From contig OZ257147.1 of assembly GCA_965279285.1 (NCBI GenBank), forward strand, positions 372,001-436,000: a stretch of 64,000 bases of DNA, written 5' to 3'. Shown in pieces: positions 17,797 through 26,801 of the stretch (position 1 is its first letter; every line of letters begins with the position of its first letter). The translations under genes were made by a program, and so were the position numbers. Origin of the DNA: G965279335 sp965279285. GTDB taxonomy: Bacteria; Pseudomonadota; Gammaproteobacteria; DSM-16500. The notes below the pieces were generated by a model. The model did no database searches, was not told the origin of the DNA, and was given only the letters and a program-made list of their open reading frames with translations.

Positions 17797-18981
17797 TTAT
17801 ATACGCTCAATCGCAATCGCAGTTGCCTCACCACCACCAATACATAATGCAGCAATACCTTTATTTAATTGTCGTTGTTGTAATGCAGCAAGTAAGGTGA
17901 CAATAATGCGCGCTCCAGTCGCACCAATAGGATGACCTAATGCGCAACCGCCACCATTCACATTTAATTTTGTTTGTGGAATCATTAATTCTTGCATTGC
18001 AGCGAGTGTGACAACGGCGAATGCTTCATTAATTTCAAATAAATCAACATCATTCATATTCCAGTTAATTTTAGCTAATAATTTTTTTATGGCATCAATC
18101 GGTGCAGTGGTAAACTCCGCGGGTTTTTTTGCATAAGCACTATAACCAACAATTTTTGCTAAAGGTAATAAACCGCGTTTTTTTGCGGTCGATAGACGCA
18201 TTAATACTAAAGCCGCAGCGCCATCTGCTATAGCAGATGAATTTGCTGCTGTTACGGTACCGTTTTTTGCAAATGCAGGTGGTAGGAGAGGAATTTTTTC
18301 AGCTTTGACTGACATAGGATGTTCATCGGTATCAACAACCGTTTCACCGAGTTTTGAATGAATCGTAATAGGTGTGATTTCTTGAGAAAAAACATTTTTT
18401 TGAATAGCAGTTTGAGCTCGATGTAATGATTCGACTGCATACTCATCTTGCATTGCACGAGTAAAACCATATTCAAGCGCACATTGTTCAGCAAAATGCC
18501 CCATAGCGCGGCCTTTTTCATATGCATCTTCTAAGCCATCATATTGCATATGATCTAACATTTCACCATGACCAAAACGATAACCTTGTCGGGCTTTAGT
18601 GAGTAGATAAGGCGCATTTGTCATACTTTCCATACCGCCAGCAAGTACAATGGCATCAGCATTGGCGAGGATAGCATCATGGGCAAAAATAACCGCTTTC
18701 ATTCCTGAGCCACAGACTTTGTTAATTGTTGTACATGGAGTGCTAACAGGTAATCCCGCATTTAAAGCAGCTTGTCTGGCGGGTGCTTGACCTTGCCCTG
18801 CAGGGAGGACACAACCCATGATCACTTCACTAATATCATCAGGGGCTAAATGAGCACGTTCCACAGCTGATTTTATTACAGCTGCGCCTAGCATGGGTGC
18901 AGTGAAGTCTTTTAATGCGCCTAATAATTTACCTTGCGGTGTGCGAGCGATGCTCACAATGACAATAGAGTCCGTTTGCAT
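17797..18981 (-). CDS. Acetyl-CoA C-acetyltransferase (thiolase)
   Basis: A 394-residue thiolase II-type enzyme. The acyl-accepting Cys is C90 in NKVCGSGMKAV; the His lies in GGGCALGHPIGATGARI (about 349) and the second active-site Cys in CIGGGEATAIAIERI near the C-terminus. NEAFA is also present. It interconverts two acetyl-CoA and acetoacetyl-CoA, in ketogenic metabolism or the last turn of beta-oxidation. The isolated thiolase (no adjacent multifunctional alpha subunit) points to acetoacetyl-CoA rather than long-chain 3-ketoacyl-CoA, but specificity cannot be read from sequence alone. Confidence 0.93.
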   Translation of the reverse strand: MQTDSIVIVSIARTPQGKLLGALKDFTAPMLGAAVIKSAVERAHLAPDDISEVIMGCVLPAGQGQAPARQAALNAGLPVSTPCTTINKVCGSGMKAVIFAHDAILANADAIVLAGGMESMTNAPYLLTKARQGYRFGHGEMLDHMQYDGLEDAYEKGRAMGHFAEQCALEYGFTRAMQDEYAVESLHRAQTAIQKNVFSQEITPITIHSKLGETVVDTDEHPMSVKAEKIPLLPPAFAKNGTVTAANSSAIADGAAALVLMRLSTAKKRGLLPLAKIVGYSAYAKKPAEFTTAPIDAIKKLLAKINWNMNDVDLFEINEAFAVVTLAAMQELMIPQTKLNVNGGGCALGHPIGATGARIIVTLLAALQQRQLNKGIAALCIGGGEATAIAIERI

Positions 18982-19075
18982 GGAATGTTTTTTCCTGAGT
19001 TATTTATTAGCACAGCAACATCATAGCGGCTCTTTGCTTATTCTGGCAATGAGTATAGGTTGTTTAGCAGTTAAG

Positions 19076-19116
19076 GAGCTTGGTGGGCAAAGCGCAGCAT
19101 GCCCACCAAACTCTCT
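19076..19116. repeat. Single compact palindromic repeat unit
   Basis: GAGCTTGGTGGGCA...TGCCCACCAAACTC, a solo unit like the one at 17752 with one changed base in the core (GCAGCATGCC). It lies between the divergent thiolase and cNMP/M50-like genes. Confidence 0.8.
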
Positions 19117-19206
19117 AGCTGTAAGAAAAAAGCCTTACTTTTAATCGTACTTAAAGGAAGGGGTGAATTTACGGTCAAATCCAGATATACTAGGGCATAT
19201 TAAAAA

Positions 19207-20838
19207 ATGGAATTGTGCATGTCTAGACCATTACAGGACTCATCTACTAACAGTGAGCTTTTTATTAAAGCGCTTAATTTTTCTCATCTTACGTCAGAGC
19301 GTTTGCATGAATTAGCTGCTCAGGTAGAAGAAGTTTCTATTGCTGCTGGTGAAGAAATAATCAAGCAAGGAGAAGAGTGGGACTGTTGTTATTGGATTCA
19401 ATCTGGACAAATCGAGTTATTGGTTCGCTATGCGATGGGAGCAGAATATTGTTTAGGTACATTAGCAGCGACTACTTTGTTGGGCGATGCGACCATCGTG
19501 GTGCGTAGCAGTAGTCAGGCAACAGTGCGTGCTGTGGATGAGTGTAAAATGTTAAAGTTGCGGCATGAACATTTAGTTGAATTAAGTGAAAATAAAAAAA
19601 ATATTGCCACCACTTTTATGTCATTAATGATGGAAAAGATAAAGCCAGTTCAGAATACACAGGTTACCCAACAGATAAGTCTTAATGTGGATGGTCAAGA
19701 AATTGTATTATTAAAAAATCCAGCACAAGATTGTTATTTTAAATTATCAGCACAAGCTTATTTTGTCTGGCAGCAATTCACGGGTAAATATACATTGCGT
19801 GAAATCACACTGCTTTTAGCGGATAAATTTAATATATTTGCCCCTGATATGGTTGTTGCGCTTGTTTCCAAATTAGCTTCTGCTGGAATGCTTGAAAATA
19901 AGCAACTTAATTTAAGTCCAGCTCGCCCTGAGTCTCTGTCGCGCTGGGCTCGCATTAAATCACGGATTTTAAATGTTAAAATAGCGATGAGTGATGCTGA
20001 CCAATGGATTAGTCGTTCTTACCGATGCGGAATTAATTTATTTTTTTCACGGACGGCACAGTGGGTTTTTGCATTATTAGCGATAGTGGGCGCCTGTTTA
20101 TTTGTAACCAAGACTAATCATAGTCTTTTATTGTTTAAAACCCTACCATATAGTTATTTATTACTGGGATTGTTGTTACCATTTTATTTTTTAGCAAAAA
20201 TAATTCATGAGTTGAGTTATGCTTATGCTACAAAAGCGTATGGTTATCAAATACATTATGTTGGCATAGGTTGGCGTTGGTTTAGACCGCTTATTTTTAT
20301 CGATACATCAGACATGTGGTTGAGTACGCGTCGGTCAAGAGTTTTTGTGAGTTTAGTTGGTATTTGGGTTGATATTATTTTAGCAGGTATTACAGCGACA
20401 TTAGCTTGTGTTTTAGTTAATCCGTATTTACAAGCATTTTTATGGTTATTTGCTTTATATAATTATTTACATGCATTAAAGACGTTAAATCCCTTGCAAG
20501 AATTGGGTGGTTATTCTGCGCTAACAGCAGGATTAGGCTGTTCCTATTTACGTCAATCTGCTATAGCGTGGTTAATAGACGATTGTTTAAAAACAATTCG
20601 TCAGCCACAGTTATTTAAACCACAATGGCCGGAAATTATTTATTGGTTAACAGGTATTTTCTTTTTATTATTGGTTGGTATTTTTATCTTAGTGAGTGAA
20701 ATAAGTATATTTAATGTTTTTGGAATACATTTAACTAATTTATTTGTGGTTTTTACCTTACCTTTTTTTGTTGTGTTAGTGTTAAGTTTGAGTATTATTG
20801 CCGATTTACGCAGTCATGTGATGATGAGAAAAATATGA
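19207..20838 (+). CDS. Cyclic-nucleotide-binding / PqqD-like / M50-like membrane protein, probably inactive protease
   Basis: A 543-residue three-part protein. Residues about 20-130 form a cyclic-nucleotide-binding fold (EEIIKQGEEWDCCYWIQSGQ, then LLGDATIV). Residues about 157-240 are PqqD-like (SAQAYFVWQQFTGKYTLREI). The rest has several membrane helices arranged as in site-2 protease-like M50 peptidases. The usual zinc site HExxH reads H334-E-L-S-Y338, so the second His is a Tyr. The distal NPxxxLDG motif reads NPLQELGGY (428-436), so the Asp is a Gly. Both changes argue against zinc-protease activity. It may be a regulated membrane carrier or scaffold. The next gene, 25 bases downstream, encodes a secreted NlpC/P60-like protein and is probably co-expressed. 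Confidence 0.8.
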   Translation: MELCMSRPLQDSSTNSELFIKALNFSHLTSERLHELAAQVEEVSIAAGEEIIKQGEEWDCCYWIQSGQIELLVRYAMGAEYCLGTLAATTLLGDATIVVRSSSQATVRAVDECKMLKLRHEHLVELSENKKNIATTFMSLMMEKIKPVQNTQVTQQISLNVDGQEIVLLKNPAQDCYFKLSAQAYFVWQQFTGKYTLREITLLLADKFNIFAPDMVVALVSKLASAGMLENKQLNLSPARPESLSRWARIKSRILNVKIAMSDADQWISRSYRCGINLFFSRTAQWVFALLAIVGACLFVTKTNHSLLLFKTLPYSYLLLGLLLPFYFLAKIIHELSYAYATKAYGYQIHYVGIGWRWFRPLIFIDTSDMWLSTRRSRVFVSLVGIWVDIILAGITATLACVLVNPYLQAFLWLFALYNYLHALKTLNPLQELGGYSALTAGLGCSYLRQSAIAWLIDDCLKTIRQPQLFKPQWPEIIYWLTGIFFLLLVGIFILVSEISIFNVFGIHLTNLFVVFTLPFFVVLVLSLSIIADLRSHVMMRKI

Positions 20839-20863
20839 AAAATTTTAATATGGAATTATTTTA

Positions 20864-21862
20864 ATGGTTTGGTTGATACGTTTAATATTAAGTATTATGT
20901 TAGCAGCAGGAATTGTTTTACCTAGCTTTGCTGTTTCGAGTGCGCATAAGCATGTTGTTGTAACAAAGAAAAAACAACAGACAACAAAGAAAAAAATAGC
21001 TCGGCATAAAAAAACGAAAAAACAACATCAGCATGTACATGTAGTACACAAAAAAAAGCCGGTAAAACACCGTCAGCCACAAATTTATGATGAAACACCC
21101 GACGTAGTTTCCCTGCGCAATACACCAGAAAAAGCAACAGACATTAACCCAACAATGCATTATGGCAATGCTTTTAATAATTCAGTGACTAAGCATTTAG
21201 TTGAGTTTGTGCATAAAACCGTGGATACCTTGCATTACAGCGTTTATAAAATGGGCGGCAAGCATTTCGATGCGCAGCGTGGAGTTTATATTCTCGATTG
21301 TTCGGGTTTTGTAGATAAAATTTTGCAAAAAACATGTCCGAATGCTTACTCTAGTTTAGTCGGCGCAACCGGCGCTGATTCGCCAGCTTCTCAACATTAT
21401 TATCATTTTTTTAATGAATTATCTTCTGACCAAAGTCGATATTGGAATAAAGTTGATAATTTAGATCAATTGCAACCCGGCGACATTTTAGTGATGCGCT
21501 ATAAAAATTCTCGTGGTATTGAGACTGGTGGTCATGTGATGGTCGTTATGAATAAACCCGAACAAGATACCGATGTTTTTTACGTGCGTGTTGCTGATTC
21601 TGCACCAACAAGACATAGTGATGATACTCGCGAGCATAATACATCAGGTATAGGAATTGGAACTTTGTTGCTTAAAGCAAGCTCTAGAACCGGTCAACCC
21701 ATTGCTTATGCATGGGGAATCGGCGGCTATTGGAATAAAAACGCTAATTTTGCAATGGCAAGACCAACAGAAGTCACGGCAGTGGAAACGACTTCTGTAT
21801 TTCATCAAAATACCAATAATCATTCGTATGGTAATAAGTTTGGTTTGCACTCGTTTGTGTAA
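20864..21862 (+). CDS. Secreted NlpC/P60-like cysteine hydrolase
   Basis: A 332-residue protein with a signal peptide (hydrophobic residues about 4-22, likely cut after FAVSSA), then a long His/Lys-rich basic region (to about 70). The catalytic-type domain has YILDCSGFV with Cys146, LQPGDILVM near 203-211 and GGHVMVV with His224, the order and spacing of NlpC/P60-like amidases or peptidases that cut peptidoglycan peptides. The long basic linker may bind cell wall or DNA. It follows the M50-like gene closely. The exact substrate is not readable; a related papain-like fold with another role is possible. Confidence 0.72.
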   Translation: MVWLIRLILSIMLAAGIVLPSFAVSSAHKHVVVTKKKQQTTKKKIARHKKTKKQHQHVHVVHKKKPVKHRQPQIYDETPDVVSLRNTPEKATDINPTMHYGNAFNNSVTKHLVEFVHKTVDTLHYSVYKMGGKHFDAQRGVYILDCSGFVDKILQKTCPNAYSSLVGATGADSPASQHYYHFFNELSSDQSRYWNKVDNLDQLQPGDILVMRYKNSRGIETGGHVMVVMNKPEQDTDVFYVRVADSAPTRHSDDTREHNTSGIGIGTLLLKASSRTGQPIAYAWGIGGYWNKNANFAMARPTEVTAVETTSVFHQNTNNHSYGNKFGLHSFV

Positions 21863-21865
21863 GAG

Positions 21866-22000
21866 TAATTATTTAGCAGTTAAAGAGTTTGGTGGGCACG
21901 CTGCGCTTTGCCCACCCTACAATTATATTGGAAAAACAGCGGTTACAATTATAAAAAATGTAGGGTGGGCAAAGCGCAGCGTGCCCACCAAGCTCTTTAC
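21866..22000. repeat. Palindromic repeat pair
   Basis: Inverted units at about 21884-21921 and 21960-21998, with outer arms TTATTTAGCAGTTAAAGAG and CTCTTTA. It lies between converging genes and could serve as a terminator for both. Confidence 0.9.
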
Positions 22001-22001
22001 A

Positions 22002-23954
22002 TTAAATTTTCATCGGCAAAATAACCAACTCTTTCCCTTGTAAGTGGAGTTGTCGCTGCAGTGACATGGGTGTTTCATTATGGAGTAAGCGCGTAATCCA
22101 ACTGTCATGCTCAAAGATTAATTTGCTCGCGAAGAAAATGCAATTTGGGTAAGTATGGCTGACTTGGTTAGCAAGTCTAAGTAATTTTTCAATAGTGTCG
22201 GTGCCAAAGTCAGAATAGCTTGCTGCGGGTAAATGATTTTGATGACAATAATCAACAAAATATTGCAAAATTTCATTCACTTCATAACGCATTTTTTTTA
22301 GTGCCACTTTTTCAGAAAAACTTCCCACATCCACTATGCCCACACTCACAAAAATAAAATTTTTGAAATGTTGCGGAAACATACGGATAACACAGAGAAA
22401 AGTATGCATACCCACACCAAAGCTTTTTCCTACAAGTATTACTGCGGTGGGTTGTTGAGGATCAAGAGTCAATGGTTCATCTGTGGTGGTAGTGATAAAT
22501 TGTTTTAGCTCTTTATCCAGTAAGGCGAGTTTTTTATTAACGCGTCGATAATGTTTTTTTATTAAAAGACATAAACCTATTACCATGCAAGTGATAAAGA
22601 TAGTAACCCAACCACCCGATTCAAATTTTGAATAGAGTGTGACACATAAAATACTCGTTGTGATGATGAGCGCAAAAGATGAAAAAATAAAGCGAAATAC
22701 CCAGCCTTTTGCAACTTGTTTTCGATGTGTTATCCAATAAACACAGAGGCCTAAAATAGATAATGAAAAAGTAATAAATACATTAATACTATATAAAATG
22801 ACCAGTAGTGAAACATGTCCCTGGCTCCAAAATAAAATAGCTAATGCCGATAGACCAAAGACAATCACACCATTTTGAAACACTAAGCGTGTTGATAGGT
22901 TTCTAAAGCGATTGGGAACCCAGGCATCAACTGCCATATTAGCAAGAACGCCAGGCCCAGCAAGAAAGCCCGTGTTAGCGCCTACAAATAAGAGTCCTGC
23001 TTCTAATAGTAAGGTGATGGTTAATATGATGTTGCTGGTGGGTGAGTCACCTAAAATTGAATGGAAAACGACTGCATTCAGTGTTTGCCCTGCGGCAGGA
23101 TGTGCATCCCACAATAAATACAATAAAATAATACCACCTGCGGTAAAACTTAAAGAAAGAGCCATATAAAACATGGTCCACTTTCCGGTTGTGACTCGTG
23201 GTTCAGCTAAGCGATTGACATTGTTAGATACGGCTTCTAATCCGGTATAAGTACCGCTTCCTAAAGAATACGCGTGTAACATAAATGCAAGTAATGGTAT
23301 CCAACCGATAACGGCAGCAATATTTTTTGTTTCTGTGAGTGTGTCAGGAATAATAGCAATTAAGCCTTTGCTATGTGTTGTAATGCCGTAAATAATTAAT
23401 GAAAAATGAAAGATGACAAAACCTAAAAAAATCGGCAACAGAACGCGAATAGATTCTTTCATGCCACGCAAATTAATGCCGATGAGAAAGATAATCAGCA
23501 GTGCTTCAGAAAATAATTTATACGGTAGATAGGATGTTGGTAATAAACTAAATAAAGCATCCATTCCACTCGCAGTTGATACTGCAATTGTGAGTACATA
23601 GTCAATGATTAATGCTGCGCCAGAAATAAGGCCGATATATGGCCCAAGTAATTGGGTTGCGACTTTATATCCTCCACCACCACTCGGGAAAAGCTCAATC
23701 ACTTGGTTATAAGCAAGTGAAATAACAAAGACTGTAATCGCGGTGGCAAAAGCAATAAATAAGGCTAAGTGAGTGTGGCCATTGAGGGCAAGATAGGTTT
23801 CTTCAGGCCCGTAACAAGACGAGGATAAACCATCTGCGCCTAAGCCAACCCAAGCAAGCAATGCGACCAGTGAAACATGTCGTAACATCCGAGGATTAAA
23901 TGGATTAAGTGGAGCACCAATTAAAACGCGTTTTATTTTTTGGCTAAATGACAT
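22002..23954 (-). CDS. APC-superfamily amino acid permease
   Basis: A 650-residue membrane protein with about 12 hydrophobic helices up to residue 460, and a soluble C-terminal domain of about 170 residues. LAWVGLGADGLSSSCYGPEE near residues 35-54 resembles the first helix of APC-type transporters, and FPSGGGGYKVATQLLGPYIG matches the conserved loop after helix 2. The family imports amino acids or polyamines with protons. The C-terminal soluble part, with PTAVILVGKSFGVGMHTFL, resembles regulatory extensions found in bacterial permeases of this type. The substrate cannot be told. It lies alone on the minus strand between two palindromic repeat clusters. Confidence 0.82.
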   Translation of the reverse strand: MSFSQKIKRVLIGAPLNPFNPRMLRHVSLVALLAWVGLGADGLSSSCYGPEETYLALNGHTHLALFIAFATAITVFVISLAYNQVIELFPSGGGGYKVATQLLGPYIGLISGAALIIDYVLTIAVSTASGMDALFSLLPTSYLPYKLFSEALLIIFLIGINLRGMKESIRVLLPIFLGFVIFHFSLIIYGITTHSKGLIAIIPDTLTETKNIAAVIGWIPLLAFMLHAYSLGSGTYTGLEAVSNNVNRLAEPRVTTGKWTMFYMALSLSFTAGGIILLYLLWDAHPAAGQTLNAVVFHSILGDSPTSNIILTITLLLEAGLLFVGANTGFLAGPGVLANMAVDAWVPNRFRNLSTRLVFQNGVIVFGLSALAILFWSQGHVSLLVILYSINVFITFSLSILGLCVYWITHRKQVAKGWVFRFIFSSFALIITTSILCVTLYSKFESGGWVTIFITCMVIGLCLLIKKHYRRVNKKLALLDKELKQFITTTTDEPLTLDPQQPTAVILVGKSFGVGMHTFLCVIRMFPQHFKNFIFVSVGIVDVGSFSEKVALKKMRYEVNEILQYFVDYCHQNHLPAASYSDFGTDTIEKLLRLANQVSHTYPNCIFFASKLIFEHDSWITRLLHNETPMSLQRQLHLQGKELVILPMKI

Positions 23955-23968
23955 AAATTCCGTTTATT

Positions 23969-24080
23969 AAAGAGTTTGGTGGGCACGCTGCGCTTTGCCC
24001 ACCTTGCTCGATGCCAGCTAGAAGCATGCTGGCATGACAAGATTTCGTAGGGTGGGCAAAACGCAGCGTGCCCACCAAAC
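23969..24080. repeat. Composite nested repeat
   Basis: A left unit GAGTTTGGTGGGCACGCTGC and a right unit ending GTGCCCACCAAAC enclose a second palindrome of a different family, GATGCCAGC...GCTGGCATGACAAG (about 24009-24041). The left unit is cut short at CCCACC, as if one element had inserted into or recombined with another. Confidence 0.85.
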
Positions 24081-24084
24081 GCCA

Positions 24085-24849
24085 TTACTTTGCTTGCATT
24101 CGTAACGCACCATCTAATCGAATAACTTCACCGTTTAACATCACATTTTCGATAATATGTTGTGCCAGTTTAGCAAATTCTGCTGGCTGAGCAAGGCGTT
24201 TTGGAAATGGTACGCTATTTGCTAATGATGTTTTACTAGCAGTTGGCAAATTTTCAAATAATGGCGTGTCTACTAATCCAGGTGCAATAGTCATGACTCG
24301 AATTCCAAATTGCGCTAATTCACGCGCTGCGGGTAACGTTAAGCTGACAACACCACCTTTTGATGCGCTATAAGCAGTTTGACCGATTTGTCCTTCGTAA
24401 GCAGCAATAGAAGCAGTATTAATAATAATGCCGCGTTCGTCTGATTCACCCAGTGGCGGTAGTGCGATCATATTGGCAGCTGCAATACGCATGACATTGA
24501 ATGTGCCGATCAGATTAATTTCAATTACTTCGCGAAACTCATCTAAAGGTAAAGGGCCTTGTTGGTTTACCATGCGTTTACTTTTTCCTATTCCGGCACA
24601 GTTAATACAAATACGCGCAGGGCCATACGTTTGATTAACTTGCTCTATAGCAGCTTCAACACTTTGTGCATTGCTAACGTCGCATTGCACGGGAAGTGCA
24701 TTTAATAATTTCGCCATAGGTTCTAAGGTTGCTAAATTCACGTCAAATAATGCAACTTTTGCCCCCGCAGCACGTAACATTTTTGCAGTTGCTGCACCAA
24801 TGCCAGAGGCGCCACCGGTGACAATCGCTGAACAATTTTTGATTTCCAT
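24085..24849 (-). CDS. SDR-family 3-hydroxyacyl-CoA dehydrogenase
   Basis: A 254-residue short-chain dehydrogenase. TGGASGIGAATAKML at residues 11-25 is the dinucleotide site, NCAGIG the NAG motif, NTASIAAYEGQIGQTAYSAS the catalytic Ser...Tyr-x-x-x-Lys region. The EGQIGQ segment is typical of HSD17B10-like 3-hydroxyacyl-CoA dehydrogenases. It would oxidise 3-hydroxyacyl-CoA with NAD+, fitting the neighbouring etfBA and the thiolase as beta-oxidation functions. Substrate is inferred from family and context. It is divergent from etfB across a three-copy repeat cluster. Confidence 0.85.
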   Translation of the reverse strand: MEIKNCSAIVTGGASGIGAATAKMLRAAGAKVALFDVNLATLEPMAKLLNALPVQCDVSNAQSVEAAIEQVNQTYGPARICINCAGIGKSKRMVNQQGPLPLDEFREVIEINLIGTFNVMRIAAANMIALPPLGESDERGIIINTASIAAYEGQIGQTAYSASKGGVVSLTLPAARELAQFGIRVMTIAPGLVDTPLFENLPTASKTSLANSVPFPKRLAQPAEFAKLAQHIIENVMLNGEVIRLDGALRMQAK

Positions 24850-24916
24850 TTCATCCTTTCCTTTGAAAAAAATTCTGTATGGGTGATACTAGATATAATG
24901 TAATTACTCAGAGGTG

Positions 24917-25070
24917 AGAGAGTTTGGTGGGCACGCTGCGCTTTGCCCACCCTACAAAAGCATAAAATGGTGTGCATGCTGCACTTTATTCACCCTACAA
25001 AAAATCATAAAAAATGTAGGGTGGGCAAAGCGTAGCGTGCCCACCAAACTTCTCGCTACCAAATAATTAC
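24917..25070. repeat. Triple palindromic repeat cluster
   Basis: A full unit (about 24918-24955), a degenerate unit (GGTGTGCATGCTGCACTTTA, about 24969-25000) and an inverted full unit (25015-25052). The outer arms echo TAATTACT and AAATAATTAC. It occupies the divergent promoter region between the SDR gene and etfB. Confidence 0.88.
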
Positions 25071-25100
25071 AATATAATATAACACGTAAGGATGCGATGC

Positions 25101-25853
25101 ATGAAAATTCTAGTTGCGGTAAAGAGAGTACTTGATTTTACTACCCACATTCGAATTAAAGCTGATGGCAGTGGTGTTGATACGACTAATGTAAAAATGA
25201 CGATGAATCCGTTTGATGAAATTGCTGTTGAAGAAGCGGTGAGGATGAAAGAGCAAGGCATAGCAACTGAAATAGTGGTCGTGACGATCGGTATTAATCA
25301 AAGTCAGGAAATATTGCGACATGCCTTAGCAATGGGCGCTGATCGGAGTATTTTAATTACAACAGATCAAATGATGCAGCCATTAATGACCGCTAAAATT
25401 TTGCAGGCTATTGTGAAAAAAGAAGCGCCTGATTTAGTGATTTTAGGTAAACAAGCGGTTGACACAGATAATAACCAAGTTGGTCAAATGTTGGCGGGAT
25501 TATTAAATTGGCCACAAGGTACATTTGCTTCTAAATTGTTGATTGAAAATAAGCAAATTATTGTTACCCGAGAAATTGATGGTGGTTTAGAAACCCTTGC
25601 TTTACATCTTCCAGCCGTCATCACAACTGATTTACGCTTAAATGAGCCACGTTATCTTTCCTTGCCTAATATAGTGAAAGCTAAACAAAAGCCCATTACC
25701 ATCATTCCTATTCAAGATTTAGGTGTTGATATTGTTCCGCGTTTAACAATAATTAATGTAGCCGCTCCAGAAAAAAGACAGGCAGGGGTGAAAGTAGCAA
25801 ATGTAGCGGAATTAATTGATAAATTAAAACATGAAGCACGGGTGATTTCATGA
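25101..25853 (+). CDS. etfB: Electron transfer flavoprotein beta subunit
   Basis: A 250-residue protein starting MKILVAVKRVLDFTTHIRI. I chose the ATG at 25101 because AAGGA lies 9 bases upstream; an in-frame ATG at 25092 has no room for a ribosome binding site. NPFDEIAVEEAVRMKE and GADRSILI are typical of EtfB, which binds AMP and docks acyl-CoA dehydrogenases. The stop overlaps the etfA start (ATGA at 25850-25853), so the two subunits are translationally coupled. Confidence 0.96.
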   Translation: MKILVAVKRVLDFTTHIRIKADGSGVDTTNVKMTMNPFDEIAVEEAVRMKEQGIATEIVVVTIGINQSQEILRHALAMGADRSILITTDQMMQPLMTAKILQAIVKKEAPDLVILGKQAVDTDNNQVGQMLAGLLNWPQGTFASKLLIENKQIIVTREIDGGLETLALHLPAVITTDLRLNEPRYLSLPNIVKAKQKPITIIPIQDLGVDIVPRLTIINVAAPEKRQAGVKVANVAELIDKLKHEARVIS

Positions 25854-26782
25854 AAATACTCGTTTTGCTTGAGCATGATAATAAAAATATAAAGTCGACT
25901 AATTACCATACCTTAATGGCAGCACAAGAAATAAGTCAGAATATCGATATTTTAATTGTTGGTCATCAGTGTGAAGCCGTTGTTAGCCAAGCACAAAAAA
26001 TACCAAATATTAATAAAATAATAGTGGCAAGCGCTGCTGAATATGAATACCAGCTTGCTGAAAATGTCGCAATATTAGTTGCTGAGCTAACAAAAAATTA
26101 TCATTATTTACTTGCTTCGGCCACGACGGTGGGTAAAAACATTTTGCCTCGCATTGCTGCGTTATTGGATAGTGCAATGATTGCTGATGTGATAAAAATA
26201 ATTGCCCCAGATACTTTTGTGCGACCTATTTATGCAGGCAATGCGCTTGCAACGGTACAATCATCTGACGCAATAAAAATATTAAGTATTCGATCTACTG
26301 CTTATGCTGCGATTGAGCTGATAGAAAATAATACTGCTGTTGTTGAAAATTTGGCAACAATCATCCCTAATCATTTATCTTATTTTAAAAGCCGTGAATT
26401 AAGTGTATTGTCACGGCCAGAATTAACTACGGCTCGTATTATTGTTTCAGGTGGGCGAGGCTTAAAAAGTGCTGAAAATTTTAAATTGCTTGAAGCCTTA
26501 GCTGATCGTTTAGGCGCAGCAGTAGGCGCATCGCGTGCTGCAGTGGATGCTGGTTTTGCTCCTAATGATTATCAAGTAGGGCAAACAGGAAAAATTGTTG
26601 CGCCTGATTTATATATTGCAATTGGAATTTCTGGCGCAATTCAACATTTGGCTGGGATGAAAGACAGTAAAGTCATTGTAGCAATAAATAGTGATCCAGA
26701 TGCTCCCATTTTTCAAATTGCTGATTATGGGCTGGTTGCGGATTTATTTACTGTTTTGCAGCAATTAGAGCATTTATTTTAA
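25850..26782 (+). CDS. etfA: Electron transfer flavoprotein alpha subunit
   Basis: A 310-residue FAD-binding subunit. The C-terminal domain has the EtfA signature: IIVSGGRGLKSAENFKLLE, LADRLGAAVGASRAAVDAG, YQVGQTGKIVAPDLYIAIGI and SGAIQHLAGMKDSKVIVAIN. The heterodimer collects electrons from acyl-CoA dehydrogenases and gives them to the ETF-ubiquinone oxidoreductase encoded at 16117-17727. It overlaps etfB by 4 bases. Confidence 0.97.
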   Translation: MKILVLLEHDNKNIKSTNYHTLMAAQEISQNIDILIVGHQCEAVVSQAQKIPNINKIIVASAAEYEYQLAENVAILVAELTKNYHYLLASATTVGKNILPRIAALLDSAMIADVIKIIAPDTFVRPIYAGNALATVQSSDAIKILSIRSTAYAAIELIENNTAVVENLATIIPNHLSYFKSRELSVLSRPELTTARIIVSGGRGLKSAENFKLLEALADRLGAAVGASRAAVDAGFAPNDYQVGQTGKIVAPDLYIAIGISGAIQHLAGMKDSKVIVAINSDPDAPIFQIADYGLVADLFTVLQQLEHLF

Positions 26783-26801
26783 ATTTAAACAAGGAATCAC
26801 A

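Noticed and set aside
20918..21160. Two minus-strand frames opposite the NlpC-like gene
   Set aside because: Phe/Cys-rich translations are shadows of the Lys/His-rich linker on the plus strand.
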